Source of the DNA: Acidobacteriota bacterium
Lineage (GTDB): Bacteria; Acidobacteriota; Blastocatellia; UBA7656
Direction: 5' to 3'
DNA length: 64,000 bases
Assembly (NCBI GenBank): GCA_040754075.1
Contig: JBFMDH010000014.1
Coordinates: 107,403 to 171,402, forward strand
Both the position numbers and the translations under genes were made by a program. Shown piece by piece: positions 1 through 8,183 of this stretch; position 1 is the stretch's first letter; the number at the start of each line of letters is the position of its first letter. Below the pieces are notes generated by a model. It saw nothing but the letters and a program-made list of their open reading frames with translations. It was not told the DNA's origin and ran no database searches.

Positions 1-1
1 A

Positions 2-484
2 ATGATGGATTTCACCCACCCGGAAACCTTGCCGGAACAGATTCCGCTTAATGAATATCTGCGTTATCGCGATACCTTGTTGGAGTTTTTACAAGAAAGC
101 TTCAGCATGGTGGCTTTTCAAACCGGGCAGATATTAATGAAAAAAATGAATGAGGAGAAAGCCGGTCAGATCAAACGCCTGATTGAACAATTTCAATATG
201 CAGCAAACAAATTACCGGCTATCGGACAGGCGGCAGTGCTGGCAGCCAAAGATAATCCGGGCGTGGTGCGGGCGACCATGCGCGGCGAATCCTTGCTGGT
301 CATCACCATCGACAACTGCCCGGAGTGTCGGGAACTCAGGCGCAACACGCCGTTTTGTTATCTCAATCAAGGGTTGCTCACCGAATTTGCCGACATTTTT
401 ATGGGACTGCGGGTGAAGACTCAAGAGACAAAATGTATCGCGATGGGCGATAAGTGGTGTGAAGTCGAAGTCAGCTTGCTGTAG
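2..484 (+). CDS. V4R-domain protein (possibly 5'-truncated by window edge)
   Basis: This reads as a small V4R (4-vinyl-reductase type) domain protein, a ligand- or metal-binding sensor module. The C-terminal half shows the family pattern: a CPEC cysteine pair, a second Cys in PFCYLNQG, and the closing ETKCIAMGDKWCEVEV stretch with the Gly-Asp-x-x-Cys signature. The N-terminal half is helical and carries no recognisable enzyme motif. Two ATG codons (2 and 5) open the frame, but the true start may lie before the window. The next gene encodes a roadblock/LC7 protein, and this pairing suggests a small signalling module. The ligand is not predictable. Confidence 0.75.
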   Translation: MMDFTHPETLPEQIPLNEYLRYRDTLLEFLQESFSMVAFQTGQILMKKMNEEKAGQIKRLIEQFQYAANKLPAIGQAAVLAAKDNPGVVRATMRGESLLVITIDNCPECRELRRNTPFCYLNQGLLTEFADIFMGLRVKTQETKCIAMGDKWCEVEVSLL

Positions 485-625
485 TCAAATCAATTTCCCC
501 TGCCCGCTGATTCAACCTCCCATTGGTCGGGCGCACCAGGTTGCGAGTTCCTGGTTTTTTATTTTTGGCAGACAGGTTTTTGCAGGCAATTCTTAAAACA
601 AGATTGTCAAGGGAGAGGGGTGAAA

Positions 626-997
626 ATGCTTAGTTCATCGAATACCGAAATCGTTCATGCGCTCCAATCTTTACAGGAAACCAACCCCAACATTCAGGCG
701 GTCGCGCTCGCCAGAATCGAAGGCAGTGTCCTGGAAAGCACGTCACTTTCAATGGTCGAAAAAGTACAGGTAGGGTCGACCAGCGCCGCACTGCTGGCGA
801 TTGCAAACAAGATGTGTACCTACATGCGGCTGGGTGACGCCAAACAAATCCAATTGAAAGGCGATACCGGCGCGGTTCTATTGTTTCGCGTCGGAAAAAG
901 CGCCATTCTCGCAGTCATCATTAATGGAGAGACAAAACTTGAAGCGATATCCGCAGAAGCTTTTCGTCTGGCAAGCCGCTTATCGGTTCTCGTGTAA
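626..997 (+). CDS. Roadblock/LC7 domain protein
   Basis: A single roadblock/LC7 (longin-like) domain of about 123 residues. The pattern is visible as an N-terminal helix (ALQSLQETNPNIQAVALAR), the strand-turn IEGSVLEST, a central helix around AALLAIANKM, then the strands IQLKGDTGAVLLFRV and AILAVIIN. In other bacteria such proteins regulate or scaffold small Ras-like GTPases (MglA type), but no GTPase is encoded here, so the partner is unknown. I chose ATG 626 because a GGGAGAGGG ribosome-binding site lies 7 bases upstream; GTG 620 overlaps that site. It lies downstream of the V4R gene and upstream of the large membrane protein, on the same strand. Confidence 0.85.
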   Translation: MLSSSNTEIVHALQSLQETNPNIQAVALARIEGSVLESTSLSMVEKVQVGSTSAALLAIANKMCTYMRLGDAKQIQLKGDTGAVLLFRVGKSAILAVIINGETKLEAISAEAFRLASRLSVLV

Positions 998-1334
998 AGG
1001 TGTGGTTTGTTAAGCAAACGTCGATGACCGTTATAACCGCCAGTTCCGATTGTCGGAAGTCTGCATTTGAAAATATCGGGGCTTTGCCAACTCGCACACC
1101 AGGTCGCAGCCAATTGTCGCTTCAGATTTAAACCGGTGACTTTGCCTTGATGAGCTTTCAGATAATTGTCAATACGCGCCCTTCGATTAACAACGACCGC
1201 TCAGGATTTTCTTTGAGCCGCCTCTGTCCCCCAGCGAAATTACAAACAATTTTGTGTAACCCCGATAACCTAAAAGCCAGGGCTTACTCAGCAACGCACA
1301 AACTTTGACGGCTGGGGATGAAGAGGAAAAAGTT
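998..1334. other. Intergenic region, no gene seen
   Basis: About 340 bases separate the roadblock gene from the membrane protein. A small dyad GTTTG-ttaag-CAAAC lies at about 1007-1021. No convincing promoter, RNA or coding frame could be identified. An in-frame TTG at 1305 extends the membrane protein, but ATG 1335 has the better ribosome-binding site. Confidence 0.4.
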
Positions 1335-4052
1335 ATGGAGATTTACCAATTGCGCTTCAGTAAACTTACCGCCATCGTCGGGTATATCGGCGTAGCCATT
1401 GTTTTTCTATCCAGCGCCGCCTATTCGATTCAAGTCACCCTAAATCCCAATGCGGCAACCGGCGTACTCGCGCTGACCTTTTGCGCCATCAACGTCGTGG
1501 CTTGGACGACCGGTCATTTTGCCCGTCGAAACCCGCAAACCTTTGCATTCGGCACAACCTTGCTGGTTCTCGGAGATGTCATCTTTCCGCTCAACCTCTA
1601 TGCACCCTTCTTTCTCTATACCGTGTTGCTCAAAGGGAACATTTTTCACAGCGCATCGACGGTGTTATTGGTCGGCGTGACCTATCACCTGATGGGATAT
1701 TTGCGTCGCGAACGAAGGCGATTTTCCGTAGTGTTTTATCCATACTTTTTCGCCGGCTCGATTGCGACATTACTTTACCTGACGCGCTTCACCTTGAACT
1801 GGTCTTCCAACACGATTGTCTGGTTACTTATCGGATTTGCGCTTGCGTATCAAGCCATCACGACCTATGGCAAACTGCAACCCGACAACCATTTTTCTTT
1901 TTCTACGGTCGGCGTGCTGCTCGCCAATACGCTTGTGACGGTCATGGCTTTCAGCGCCGAACCCAGAGGTGAATACCTGCTGGCGCTTTTTATCATCGCG
2001 GTCATTCTTTTCCGGCTTGCCTGGACGACCAAAGCTTTCGGTCACGCCAATCGCTTTTTCGGCTTGGCATTTTTCCTGGCGTTGACCACATTTTTCACAG
2101 CTTGCCTTTATTACTTTAACTCACCCATCGCCGGTTATATCGTCGCCACGACGCTTTGGGTTTGCCTGCTGACCCTGATGGGAATTTATCTGAGAGCCTA
2201 TCGATTCTATCCCTTCCAGGAAGCCGCTCACTGGCTATCCGTATTTCTCGGATTGGCTCTGATATTTTTCTGGACGCCTTTCTGGTTGGTCTTGACCCAC
2301 ATCCATTTTCAATTGCCGGTTACGCAACCACTGGCATTGCCATTTACGTTTCAATTCCCCCATCAAATCTCTTTACTTGCGCCAATCTCGCTGATTGGCG
2401 TGAGCGTCGCCTTTTTAAGCGGGAGTTATTGGAAGCGTCGCCATCCAAGCATTGCCTTTACTCAATTCGGGCTGGTATTCAATGTTTCATTCATCACCAT
2501 TACTGCTTATCTGCCGCTTTTATTGTTGGTCGCCGCCGGCACAGGATTCTGGTTGGCGATGTCGGCAACTGTGTATGGCGCGGCGCTGGTGCCGTTTATT
2601 TTCGCGGTCATTTATTTAATCATCAGCAAAAACCCCAACCCGCTTTATCCGATGGTGACCCTCAAAGTAGCGGGTTATATCGCGCTCTTGCTTTCGGCAT
2701 TCACGGCAGTTTACAGCCTAGACCTCGCAATGATGATTATCTTCTGTAGCGCGCTGCTGTTTTTGTGGCGGTCAGTTAGTGAACGTTCATCCTGGATGCA
2801 TCTGAGTTTTCTCTTTATGGTCACTGCCGCCGCAAGCCTGGCGACCGTCCGGCTTCCTGAACGAATCAGCCTGTTGTTGCTCAGCCTGCTTTCCGTCGGT
2901 TTGGTCGGCATCTATCGCTGGTTGCGATTTGCCACCAAGATGCATTTTGAAGCTCGCTTGACGCTGTTCTGGGGATTTGCCCTCAGCGTCACCGTAGCCG
3001 TTGTCGATTGGGGATGGGGACAATTTTCGCCTGTCGTTTTTCTGCCGCTCTGGTTGGGGTTGCTCATCGGGCTTGGAGAAAATCAATCGCCCGTCGCCTG
3101 GGAGCCGGGCAGAGAGGTGATTGACAGACAAGTCATCATACAATTCAAACGCTTGAAGATGGTCGGTTACTGGGTAGCACATCTGGCGGGCGCAGCCTTT
3201 GTGATTGCTGCGCTTCAACCGCTAGGCTTACCGGTTGGCTATGAAGCCCTCACCTTGGCGCTCTGGGCTTGGTTACATCTTGGCGGCAATTTTCTGCTGC
3301 CGAATCGACCATCCGAACAACTCGCGCGAACCGCTTTGCGACAAATCATTCACGGTCTGGCATTGCTATCGCTATTGCTGGCAATCATCAATCGCCTGGA
3401 AAATTCCTTGCCGGTTATTGCGGCGTTTCTGGTCGCCGCGCTTTACCTGTTTCTGTACTTTATTCACAAGCGAAGATTATTACAGGACATAACCGCTTTC
3501 GCTTTCATCGCAGCCTTTTATCTGCTCGGCATGCATTTAAAAATTGCGATGACCGAATATTACCTGAGTCTGTTTGGACTCTATTTATGTTTCAGGCTGT
3601 TGCGTAAAGCGCAAACGCCCGCTCACCAATCAACCACCGTCAATCGCCAAGCGCCCGCAAGCGGACGGTTCAAACGTGGGATTCGTTTCGTGTGGAAAAA
3701 TTTATTGCCCATCACCATTATGGTGATGATGTTGGGCTACCCGGTCTGGGCGTTCGCCGAAAGCTTACACAACGGACATGTGTATTACCTCGGCGCTGCC
3801 ACCATTCTGTTGCTCTACCTGTTCATGGTATCGCGGCAACCGGCGTTGCTGATTTATCTCGTCTGCCTGATTTTTGTTCAAGGAGCTGTCTACCTGTTGA
3901 TATTTGGCGAATCGGGCGAACCGGTGAATTTGTTTTTAGTCATCGTTGGCACAATGATTATTATTAACCAGATATTTCTGAGCCATCGCCTGGGCGACGA
4001 AATTTCAAATTTAAAAACTCTGCCGGTGACCCGGATGGCAAACGGTGATTAA
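1335..4052 (+). CDS. Very large polytopic membrane protein, unknown function
   Basis: A protein of about 905 residues made almost entirely of hydrophobic segments of 18-22 residues, well over twenty, separated by short basic loops. It has no signal peptide, no extended soluble domain and no transporter signature that I recognise. A short hydrophilic stretch with HQSTTVNRQAPASGR lies near residue 770, before the last few membrane segments. ATG 1335 was chosen because AGAGGA lies 7 bases upstream. The gene follows the V4R and roadblock genes in the same direction, so a sensory or envelope role is possible. The function is not predicted. Confidence 0.8.
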   Translation: MEIYQLRFSKLTAIVGYIGVAIVFLSSAAYSIQVTLNPNAATGVLALTFCAINVVAWTTGHFARRNPQTFAFGTTLLVLGDVIFPLNLYAPFFLYTVLLKGNIFHSASTVLLVGVTYHLMGYLRRERRRFSVVFYPYFFAGSIATLLYLTRFTLNWSSNTIVWLLIGFALAYQAITTYGKLQPDNHFSFSTVGVLLANTLVTVMAFSAEPRGEYLLALFIIAVILFRLAWTTKAFGHANRFFGLAFFLALTTFFTACLYYFNSPIAGYIVATTLWVCLLTLMGIYLRAYRFYPFQEAAHWLSVFLGLALIFFWTPFWLVLTHIHFQLPVTQPLALPFTFQFPHQISLLAPISLIGVSVAFLSGSYWKRRHPSIAFTQFGLVFNVSFITITAYLPLLLLVAAGTGFWLAMSATVYGAALVPFIFAVIYLIISKNPNPLYPMVTLKVAGYIALLLSAFTAVYSLDLAMMIIFCSALLFLWRSVSERSSWMHLSFLFMVTAAASLATVRLPERISLLLLSLLSVGLVGIYRWLRFATKMHFEARLTLFWGFALSVTVAVVDWGWGQFSPVVFLPLWLGLLIGLGENQSPVAWEPGREVIDRQVIIQFKRLKMVGYWVAHLAGAAFVIAALQPLGLPVGYEALTLALWAWLHLGGNFLLPNRPSEQLARTALRQIIHGLALLSLLLAIINRLENSLPVIAAFLVAALYLFLYFIHKRRLLQDITAFAFIAAFYLLGMHLKIAMTEYYLSLFGLYLCFRLLRKAQTPAHQSTTVNRQAPASGRFKRGIRFVWKNLLPITIMVMMLGYPVWAFAESLHNGHVYYLGAATILLLYLFMVSRQPALLIYLVCLIFVQGAVYLLIFGESGEPVNLFLVIVGTMIIINQIFLSHRLGDEISNLKTLPVTRMANGD

Positions 4053-4093
4053 CCTGTCCTTAAACCTGAGGACTTGTGAAGGAGATTTTCATA

Positions 4094-4201
4094 ATGAACA
4101 TATGGTATATCGTATCAGGAATCTTGTTGCTGTTTGTGTTTTTTGCGGTGATAAGCAATTTCCCTGATGTCTGGCGCTATATAAAAATAAAATCAATGTG
4201 A
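4094..4201 (+). CDS. 35-residue membrane-anchored small protein (DUF6893-like)
   Basis: A tiny gene with a clear AAGGAGA ribosome-binding site 8 bases before its ATG, 41 bases behind the giant membrane protein. It encodes one hydrophobic helix (residues 3-20) followed by NFPDVWRYIKIKSM. This resembles the small DUF6893-type proteins, in which one transmembrane helix is followed by a Pro-Asp-x-x-Arg-Tyr-x-x-Ile tail. Assignment to that family is from memory of the tail pattern. The function is unknown. The good ribosome-binding site and the intact motif argue that it is a real gene. Confidence 0.6.
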   Translation: MNIWYIVSGILLLFVFFAVISNFPDVWRYIKIKSM

Positions 4202-4264
4202 GCCTCCAGAGCAATTTGCGATGGCGTTTACTTTAAGGTCTTTATCGCGGTCAGAGACTGCTCT

Positions 4265-4293
4265 CTCAACCTCAGTAAATCGTTTTGCAAACC
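4265..4293. repeat. Copy of an interspersed repeat arm
   Basis: This 29-base stretch matches 35825-35853 with two differences. The shared core reads CAACCTCAGTAAATCG and ends TTGCAAACC. At 35768-35856 the same sequence is one arm of an 89-base palindrome; here the opposite arm (about 4209-4236) is strongly decayed. It lies between the small-protein gene and the end of the lysophospholipase-like gene. Confidence 0.6.
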
Positions 4294-4404
4294 ACCATTT
4301 TTTATTCCTGAGTTGCACAGCGCCAAACGATGCAACCCAAGATAAGTCGAAGGCTCGATTTTTGGCGAGGTTGCAAATGCGCCATTGAAATTCCCGCCTG
4401 TCGC

Positions 4405-5238
4405 TCAACCTGACCGTGAATTGAGCCACTCGGAAACCCGCTCATAAACCTCCTGCTTTTCGGGTTCATTGAACAACTCGTGGTAGTAGCCTTCGTAGAT
4501 TTTCAACTCTTTATCCGCCGAACGAATTTGTGAAAATAGTTTTTTCGTCGCTTCACAACTTGCCAGCTTATCTTCTGTCCCATGCATGACCAGTAGTGGC
4601 AAAGTAATCTGTGAAGCCTGATATTGCAGTTCATTCATGGCTTTTACCGCTTCGACGAACCATCGCGAACTGACCATTTTGCCAACCAGCGGGTCTGCCG
4701 CGTAAGCCTTGCCGATGCTGGCATCGCGGCTCAAGACCGCCGGATTGATTTCATTTTGCATACGCATTCGCGGCAATAATTTGGCGCTGATTTTGGCAAT
4801 CAGTAATTTGCTTGCCGGAACCTTGGCGGCAATCTCGACTAGCGGCGCGGAAATCACTGCGCCGCTAATGTTGGCGCGCGGCTTCATTAAATACCTGAGC
4901 GCCACAAGTCCTCCCATACTGTGCCCGACGAGAAAAAGTTTTTTCGGTTGCTGTTCAGCGTAAATCGCCGAGACGATGAATTCGAGGTCATCTTCGTAAT
5001 CCGCGAACCCATCCACATGCCCGTAAAGCCCTGCGGATTTACCATGCCCGCGATGGTCATAAGTAGTGACCGAAAATCCCTGCGCCAACAGATGTTCAAC
5101 CAGCAGTTCATATCTTCCCGAATGTTCGCCGAATCCATGCACAATGACAATTTCGGTTGGTGAGTTAGCCGATGCATAACGCCGCAGGTAGAGTTTAGTC
5201 TTATCCGCAACGACTCTCTGTTCTTCGATGTAGTTCAT
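4405..5238 (-). CDS. Alpha/beta hydrolase, monoacylglycerol lipase / lysophospholipase type
   Basis: A 277-residue serine hydrolase of the Hydrolase_4 (PldB-like) family, expected to cleave fatty-acyl esters of monoacylglycerols or lysophospholipids. The oxyanion region is IVIVHGFGEHSGRY, followed by TTYDHRGHGKSAG. The nucleophile elbow is GHSMGG (about residue 107), the acid is in VMHGTEDKLAS, and the catalytic His is in EGYYHELFNEP near the end. No signal peptide is present, so it is probably cytoplasmic. It is divergently transcribed from the DUF420-cupredoxin gene, leaving about 145 bases for both promoters. Confidence 0.9.
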   Translation of the reverse strand: MNYIEEQRVVADKTKLYLRRYASANSPTEIVIVHGFGEHSGRYELLVEHLLAQGFSVTTYDHRGHGKSAGLYGHVDGFADYEDDLEFIVSAIYAEQQPKKLFLVGHSMGGLVALRYLMKPRANISGAVISAPLVEIAAKVPASKLLIAKISAKLLPRMRMQNEINPAVLSRDASIGKAYAADPLVGKMVSSRWFVEAVKAMNELQYQASQITLPLLVMHGTEDKLASCEATKKLFSQIRSADKELKIYEGYYHELFNEPEKQEVYERVSEWLNSRSG

Positions 5239-5386
5239 TGATTCCCCTCAGTAAATTTTCAAAGTGTCGCACAGGTTATGCGCCAGCTGATTTTTTTGCA
5301 ACATCAATCCGCGCAGATGAGTTTTCGCGTATTGATGTGCGGTATTTCACAAATATTTATTCAATAACCATAATCAGGAGCGAATG

Positions 5387-6127
5387 ATGAATTACCCGAA
5401 TCTCAATCTCGTTGTGCAGATCGTGATGGGGCTGGCGCTGCTCGTCGGTTGGGCGCTGGCGCGCAAAAAAAATTATACGGCGCATAAATATTGCCAATCG
5501 TCGGTGATGCTGCTGAATCTGGTGATGATTTTTCTGGTGATGTCACCTTCGTTTCATCGGCAGGTGCAACCGCAAATTCCGCAAGGCTTGAATGACCCCT
5601 ATTATCTGGTCGCGTTGATTCACGCGGGATTGGGAACGATTGCCGAACTGCTGGGGCTTTACATCGTGCTGGTTGCGGCGACCAATCTGGTGCCGAAAAA
5701 ATTACGCTTCGATAATTACAAACCCTGGATGCGCACCGAACTCGCTTTGTGGTGGGCTGTCCTGCTGTTCGGCTTCGGGGTTTATTATTACTGGTATGTT
5801 CATCAAGCCCCGGTTCAACCGACAACGTCGATGACAACCACCGAGACGCAAAAAACTGCGCCCAATAAAGTCACCATTAAACTCACCAATTTCAAATTTG
5901 AACCGAAAGAGATAACCGTCAAAGCGGGAACCACGGTTGAATGGATAGATGAAATCGGCAAACACACCATTGAAGCCGATGACGATGCCTTCAAATCCGA
6001 GGTGCTTCCGGTGGGCGGGCGTTTTGAACATACCTTCAACGCGCCGGGAACCTTTCCTTATTTCTGCGGATTGCACGGCGAAAAAGGCGGGCACGACATG
6101 GCAGGCGTAGTGAAAGTCGAGCCTTAA
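5387..6127 (+). CDS. DUF420 membrane domain fused to a type-1 copper cupredoxin
   Basis: The first 140 residues form about four membrane helices of the DUF420 family, with conserved charged positions (ARKKNYTAHK, SFHRQ, LIHAGLG). A threonine-rich linker follows, then a plastocyanin-like domain from about residue 160. All four type-1 copper ligands are visible: His193 in GKHTIEAD, then Cys227, His230 and Met238 in the C-terminal YFCGLHGEKGGHDM stretch. The copper domain probably faces the periplasm as a tethered electron carrier. Of two adjacent ATGs (5384, 5387), the second is better spaced (6 bases) from CAGGAG. A clean terminator follows the gene. Confidence 0.88.
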   Translation: MNYPNLNLVVQIVMGLALLVGWALARKKNYTAHKYCQSSVMLLNLVMIFLVMSPSFHRQVQPQIPQGLNDPYYLVALIHAGLGTIAELLGLYIVLVAATNLVPKKLRFDNYKPWMRTELALWWAVLLFGFGVYYYWYVHQAPVQPTTSMTTTETQKTAPNKVTIKLTNFKFEPKEITVKAGTTVEWIDEIGKHTIEADDDAFKSEVLPVGGRFEHTFNAPGTFPYFCGLHGEKGGHDMAGVVKVEP

Positions 6128-6160
6128 AAAATCAGCGCAACAACCAATTGTTTCTAATGA

Positions 6161-6189
6161 AAAGCGGCATCCTTTCGTGCCGCTTTTTT
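6161..6189 (+). terminator. Rho-independent terminator
   Basis: A 9-bp perfect stem, AAAGCGGCA paired with TGCCGCTTT, an 8-base loop and an uninterrupted T run. It lies 33 bases after the DUF420-cupredoxin stop codon. The A-rich left side could make it partly bidirectional for the convergent peptidase gene. Confidence 0.9.
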
Positions 6190-6243
6190 CAATTCACCTA
6201 AAAGGTTCTACCACTCGAATCATTCAAACAATTCATTTACCCG

Positions 6244-7320
6244 CTACTTTATTGCGCCGTTTATTGCCTGAATCAGTTTTGGCGACCATTCAACCAGCGA
6301 TTGGTTATGCGCTTGATTATATTTTTTAACCGCCGCGTTATAGGTCGGCAGCAATAATTTCTGGTCGCAGAATGCCTCAATCAATTTTTCCCGCCCCAAG
6401 GTCTTTTCAATCACCACACACATTTTCCAGCCGACGGTGTACCAGGCACCCTGCACACCGAAAAACGAAAAGCCCATCTTATTTTCTTCCTCTTCATTCA
6501 AGCGATTTTCCAGAACATCGAAGAAAAATTTTTCAACCGTTCGCAAGTCCTGATTAAAATTCGCGACATCTTTATCCCAACGAATTCGTTCTTCATCGTT
6601 ACTCACCGCATGCGGGTGAACGTCCGCGCCACCGGCTGCCGCAATCATCGCAAAACCTTCACCGAATGCCCCCAGCCATTGCACAACCGCTTGGGTTTTC
6701 GCTGGGAGTTTGGCATTCACCGCTTTCATTTGCTGGGTCGGACAACTGCTGCCATAACCGATGTGATGGAGTTCATGCGCCAGGGTGTTTTCAAAGCGGC
6801 TTTGACTCACCATTGGGTCAAGATAAAGAAAAATCGCCGGGTCGCTATTGACCTCGAAAACGAAACTGTTTTCCTGCGGTTTAATCATCGGATAAATTTT
6901 CGCTTGAATTCGGGCATTTTTAGGCAAATAGGCGAGCGCGCGACCGGCAACCGCCTGCACGTCTGCGCCTTGCCAACTCTTTAAGGTTTCAGCAAGCGCC
7001 GTCGCTTTTTGCGCGAGCGCATCCGAGAGCATAAACTCTTTGAACTCTTCGTCGGTAAACGGACGTTTGAATTGCGCTTCACGTTTTTTCAACCGCACAT
7101 AACCTTCACTGTTAAACAGTCTCGACCAATCGCTTTCGCTTAGCGGTTGATTCCGTTGTTTTTTTTCGATGATGGCAAGCGCCGCTTCGGCTTCCGCTGT
7201 ATCGATTTTCACATTGACCTTCGTCTGGCTCCGGGCATTTGCAAAAACTTGTAAGCTTAATGCAAGAAACAGGCAAAAACTTGCAAATAATTTGTTAAAT
7301 AGAAAAGCTCTGACCTTCAT
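6244..7320 (-). CDS. Exported zinc-dependent peptidase, DUF5700 type
   Basis: About 358 residues with a signal peptide (MKVRAFLF, hydrophobic FASFCLFLALSLQVFA). The metalloprotease motif HELHH, inside NTLAHELHHIGYG (about residue 180), matches HExxH. A downstream Glu-rich helical segment, GAFGEGFAMIAAAGGAD, is the probable site of the third ligand. The overall layout fits DUF5700 putative zinc peptidases. The start at 7320 is supported by GAGGTG just upstream and by the signal peptide beginning there; an in-frame start at 7341 would put seven residues in front of it. The substrate is unknown. It is convergent with the cupredoxin gene. Confidence 0.8.
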   Translation of the reverse strand: MKVRAFLFNKLFASFCLFLALSLQVFANARSQTKVNVKIDTAEAEAALAIIEKKQRNQPLSESDWSRLFNSEGYVRLKKREAQFKRPFTDEEFKEFMLSDALAQKATALAETLKSWQGADVQAVAGRALAYLPKNARIQAKIYPMIKPQENSFVFEVNSDPAIFLYLDPMVSQSRFENTLAHELHHIGYGSSCPTQQMKAVNAKLPAKTQAVVQWLGAFGEGFAMIAAAGGADVHPHAVSNDEERIRWDKDVANFNQDLRTVEKFFFDVLENRLNEEEENKMGFSFFGVQGAWYTVGWKMCVVIEKTLGREKLIEAFCDQKLLLPTYNAAVKKYNQAHNQSLVEWSPKLIQAINGAIK

Positions 7321-7422
7321 ACATTCACCTCGCAACCACAAACTGGTTTGCGCGAATCTTTGTTCCCTTAAAAATTGAGACGAGACGTTAGTTGGAACGG
7401 TTGAGTTATTCGCTAGTCAAAT

Positions 7423-7455
7423 AAAAAAGCCTGAAAGGCTTTTACCCTTCAGGCT
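7423..7455 (-). terminator. Rho-independent terminator for the globin gene
   Basis: AGCCTGAA (7428-7435) pairs with TTCAGGCT (7448-7455). Read leftward, the stem is followed by a T run (the A run 7423-7428), 35 bases beyond the globin stop codon. Confidence 0.85.
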
Positions 7456-7489
7456 GAAGAACCGAGTTTAAAGTTATTTGCTTTGCGAA

Positions 7490-7936
7490 CTATTTGCCGA
7501 CGATGTCGCCTTTCAATGAAGCGAGCGCGCCGAGCAATTCATTCTTTTCGGCTGCCGGAACGTTGAATTTGTCTAAAGCTTTCACCAGGTCTTCAACCAG
7601 TGCGCCGAAATCGGCATCGCTGATATTCATGCCTTTGTGAGCTTTTTCCATGTTTTTGCCTTTGTATTTGCAGGGTCCGCCGGTGGCTTCGCAAATCTGG
7701 TCAATCAGGTTGTTGCGCAATTTGGCAACCTGTTTCTGATCCTTAACCGTATCGGCGAAAAATTTGTTGATGCGATCATCCCCGACAACATTTTTGAGGA
7801 ATTCATCGACCACTGCGGTAATCGCTTCTTTCTTGCCCAGACGCTCATACAACGATTTTTTCATTCCGTCTTCTGCAAACACCGAACCAATCGCCAAGGC
7901 ACACACAACCATCATCACTGTCAATATTCTTTTCAT
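7490..7936 (-). CDS. Group 1 truncated hemoglobin with signal peptide
   Basis: A 148-residue protein whose residues 1-21 form a signal peptide (MKRILTVMMVVCALAIGSVFA). The globin domain begins at SLYERLGKKEAI, the usual TrHbN opening, and continues through FLKNVVGDDRINKFF. The proximal heme ligand is His100 in the segment MEKAHKGMNISDADF, which is highly typical of group 1 truncated globins. It would bind heme and handle O2, NO or peroxide. Export is unusual for most studied family members but recurs in environmental bacteria. A strong terminator follows. It is separated from the TonB receptor by about 247 bases with no visible gene. Confidence 0.92.
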   Translation of the reverse strand: MKRILTVMMVVCALAIGSVFAEDGMKKSLYERLGKKEAITAVVDEFLKNVVGDDRINKFFADTVKDQKQVAKLRNNLIDQICEATGGPCKYKGKNMEKAHKGMNISDADFGALVEDLVKALDKFNVPAAEKNELLGALASLKGDIVGK

Positions 7937-8183
7937 ATTCAGCCAATCCTTTCAGAGTTTGTTAATGATTAAATACGCAATAAAGCCATCTAATTTTTTA
8001 GATCTTTTTGCGTTTGCGATTTACACAGGGATTTACGCGAGTCCCACAAAATCGGATTTGTTTTGGGTTTTTACGGAAAAAAATATTTCAAAAAATAATT
8101 GCCGGTCATGTTTACCACCGCTGAAAAAATCAATCAGCCGTCTCGTCCGCCTTAACTTTCAATCAACCGCCGCAATCAAACAG

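Noticed and set aside
4193..4429. Leftward 78-codon frame
   Set aside because: It covers a decayed palindromic repeat and runs into the hydrolase gene end; no protein features.
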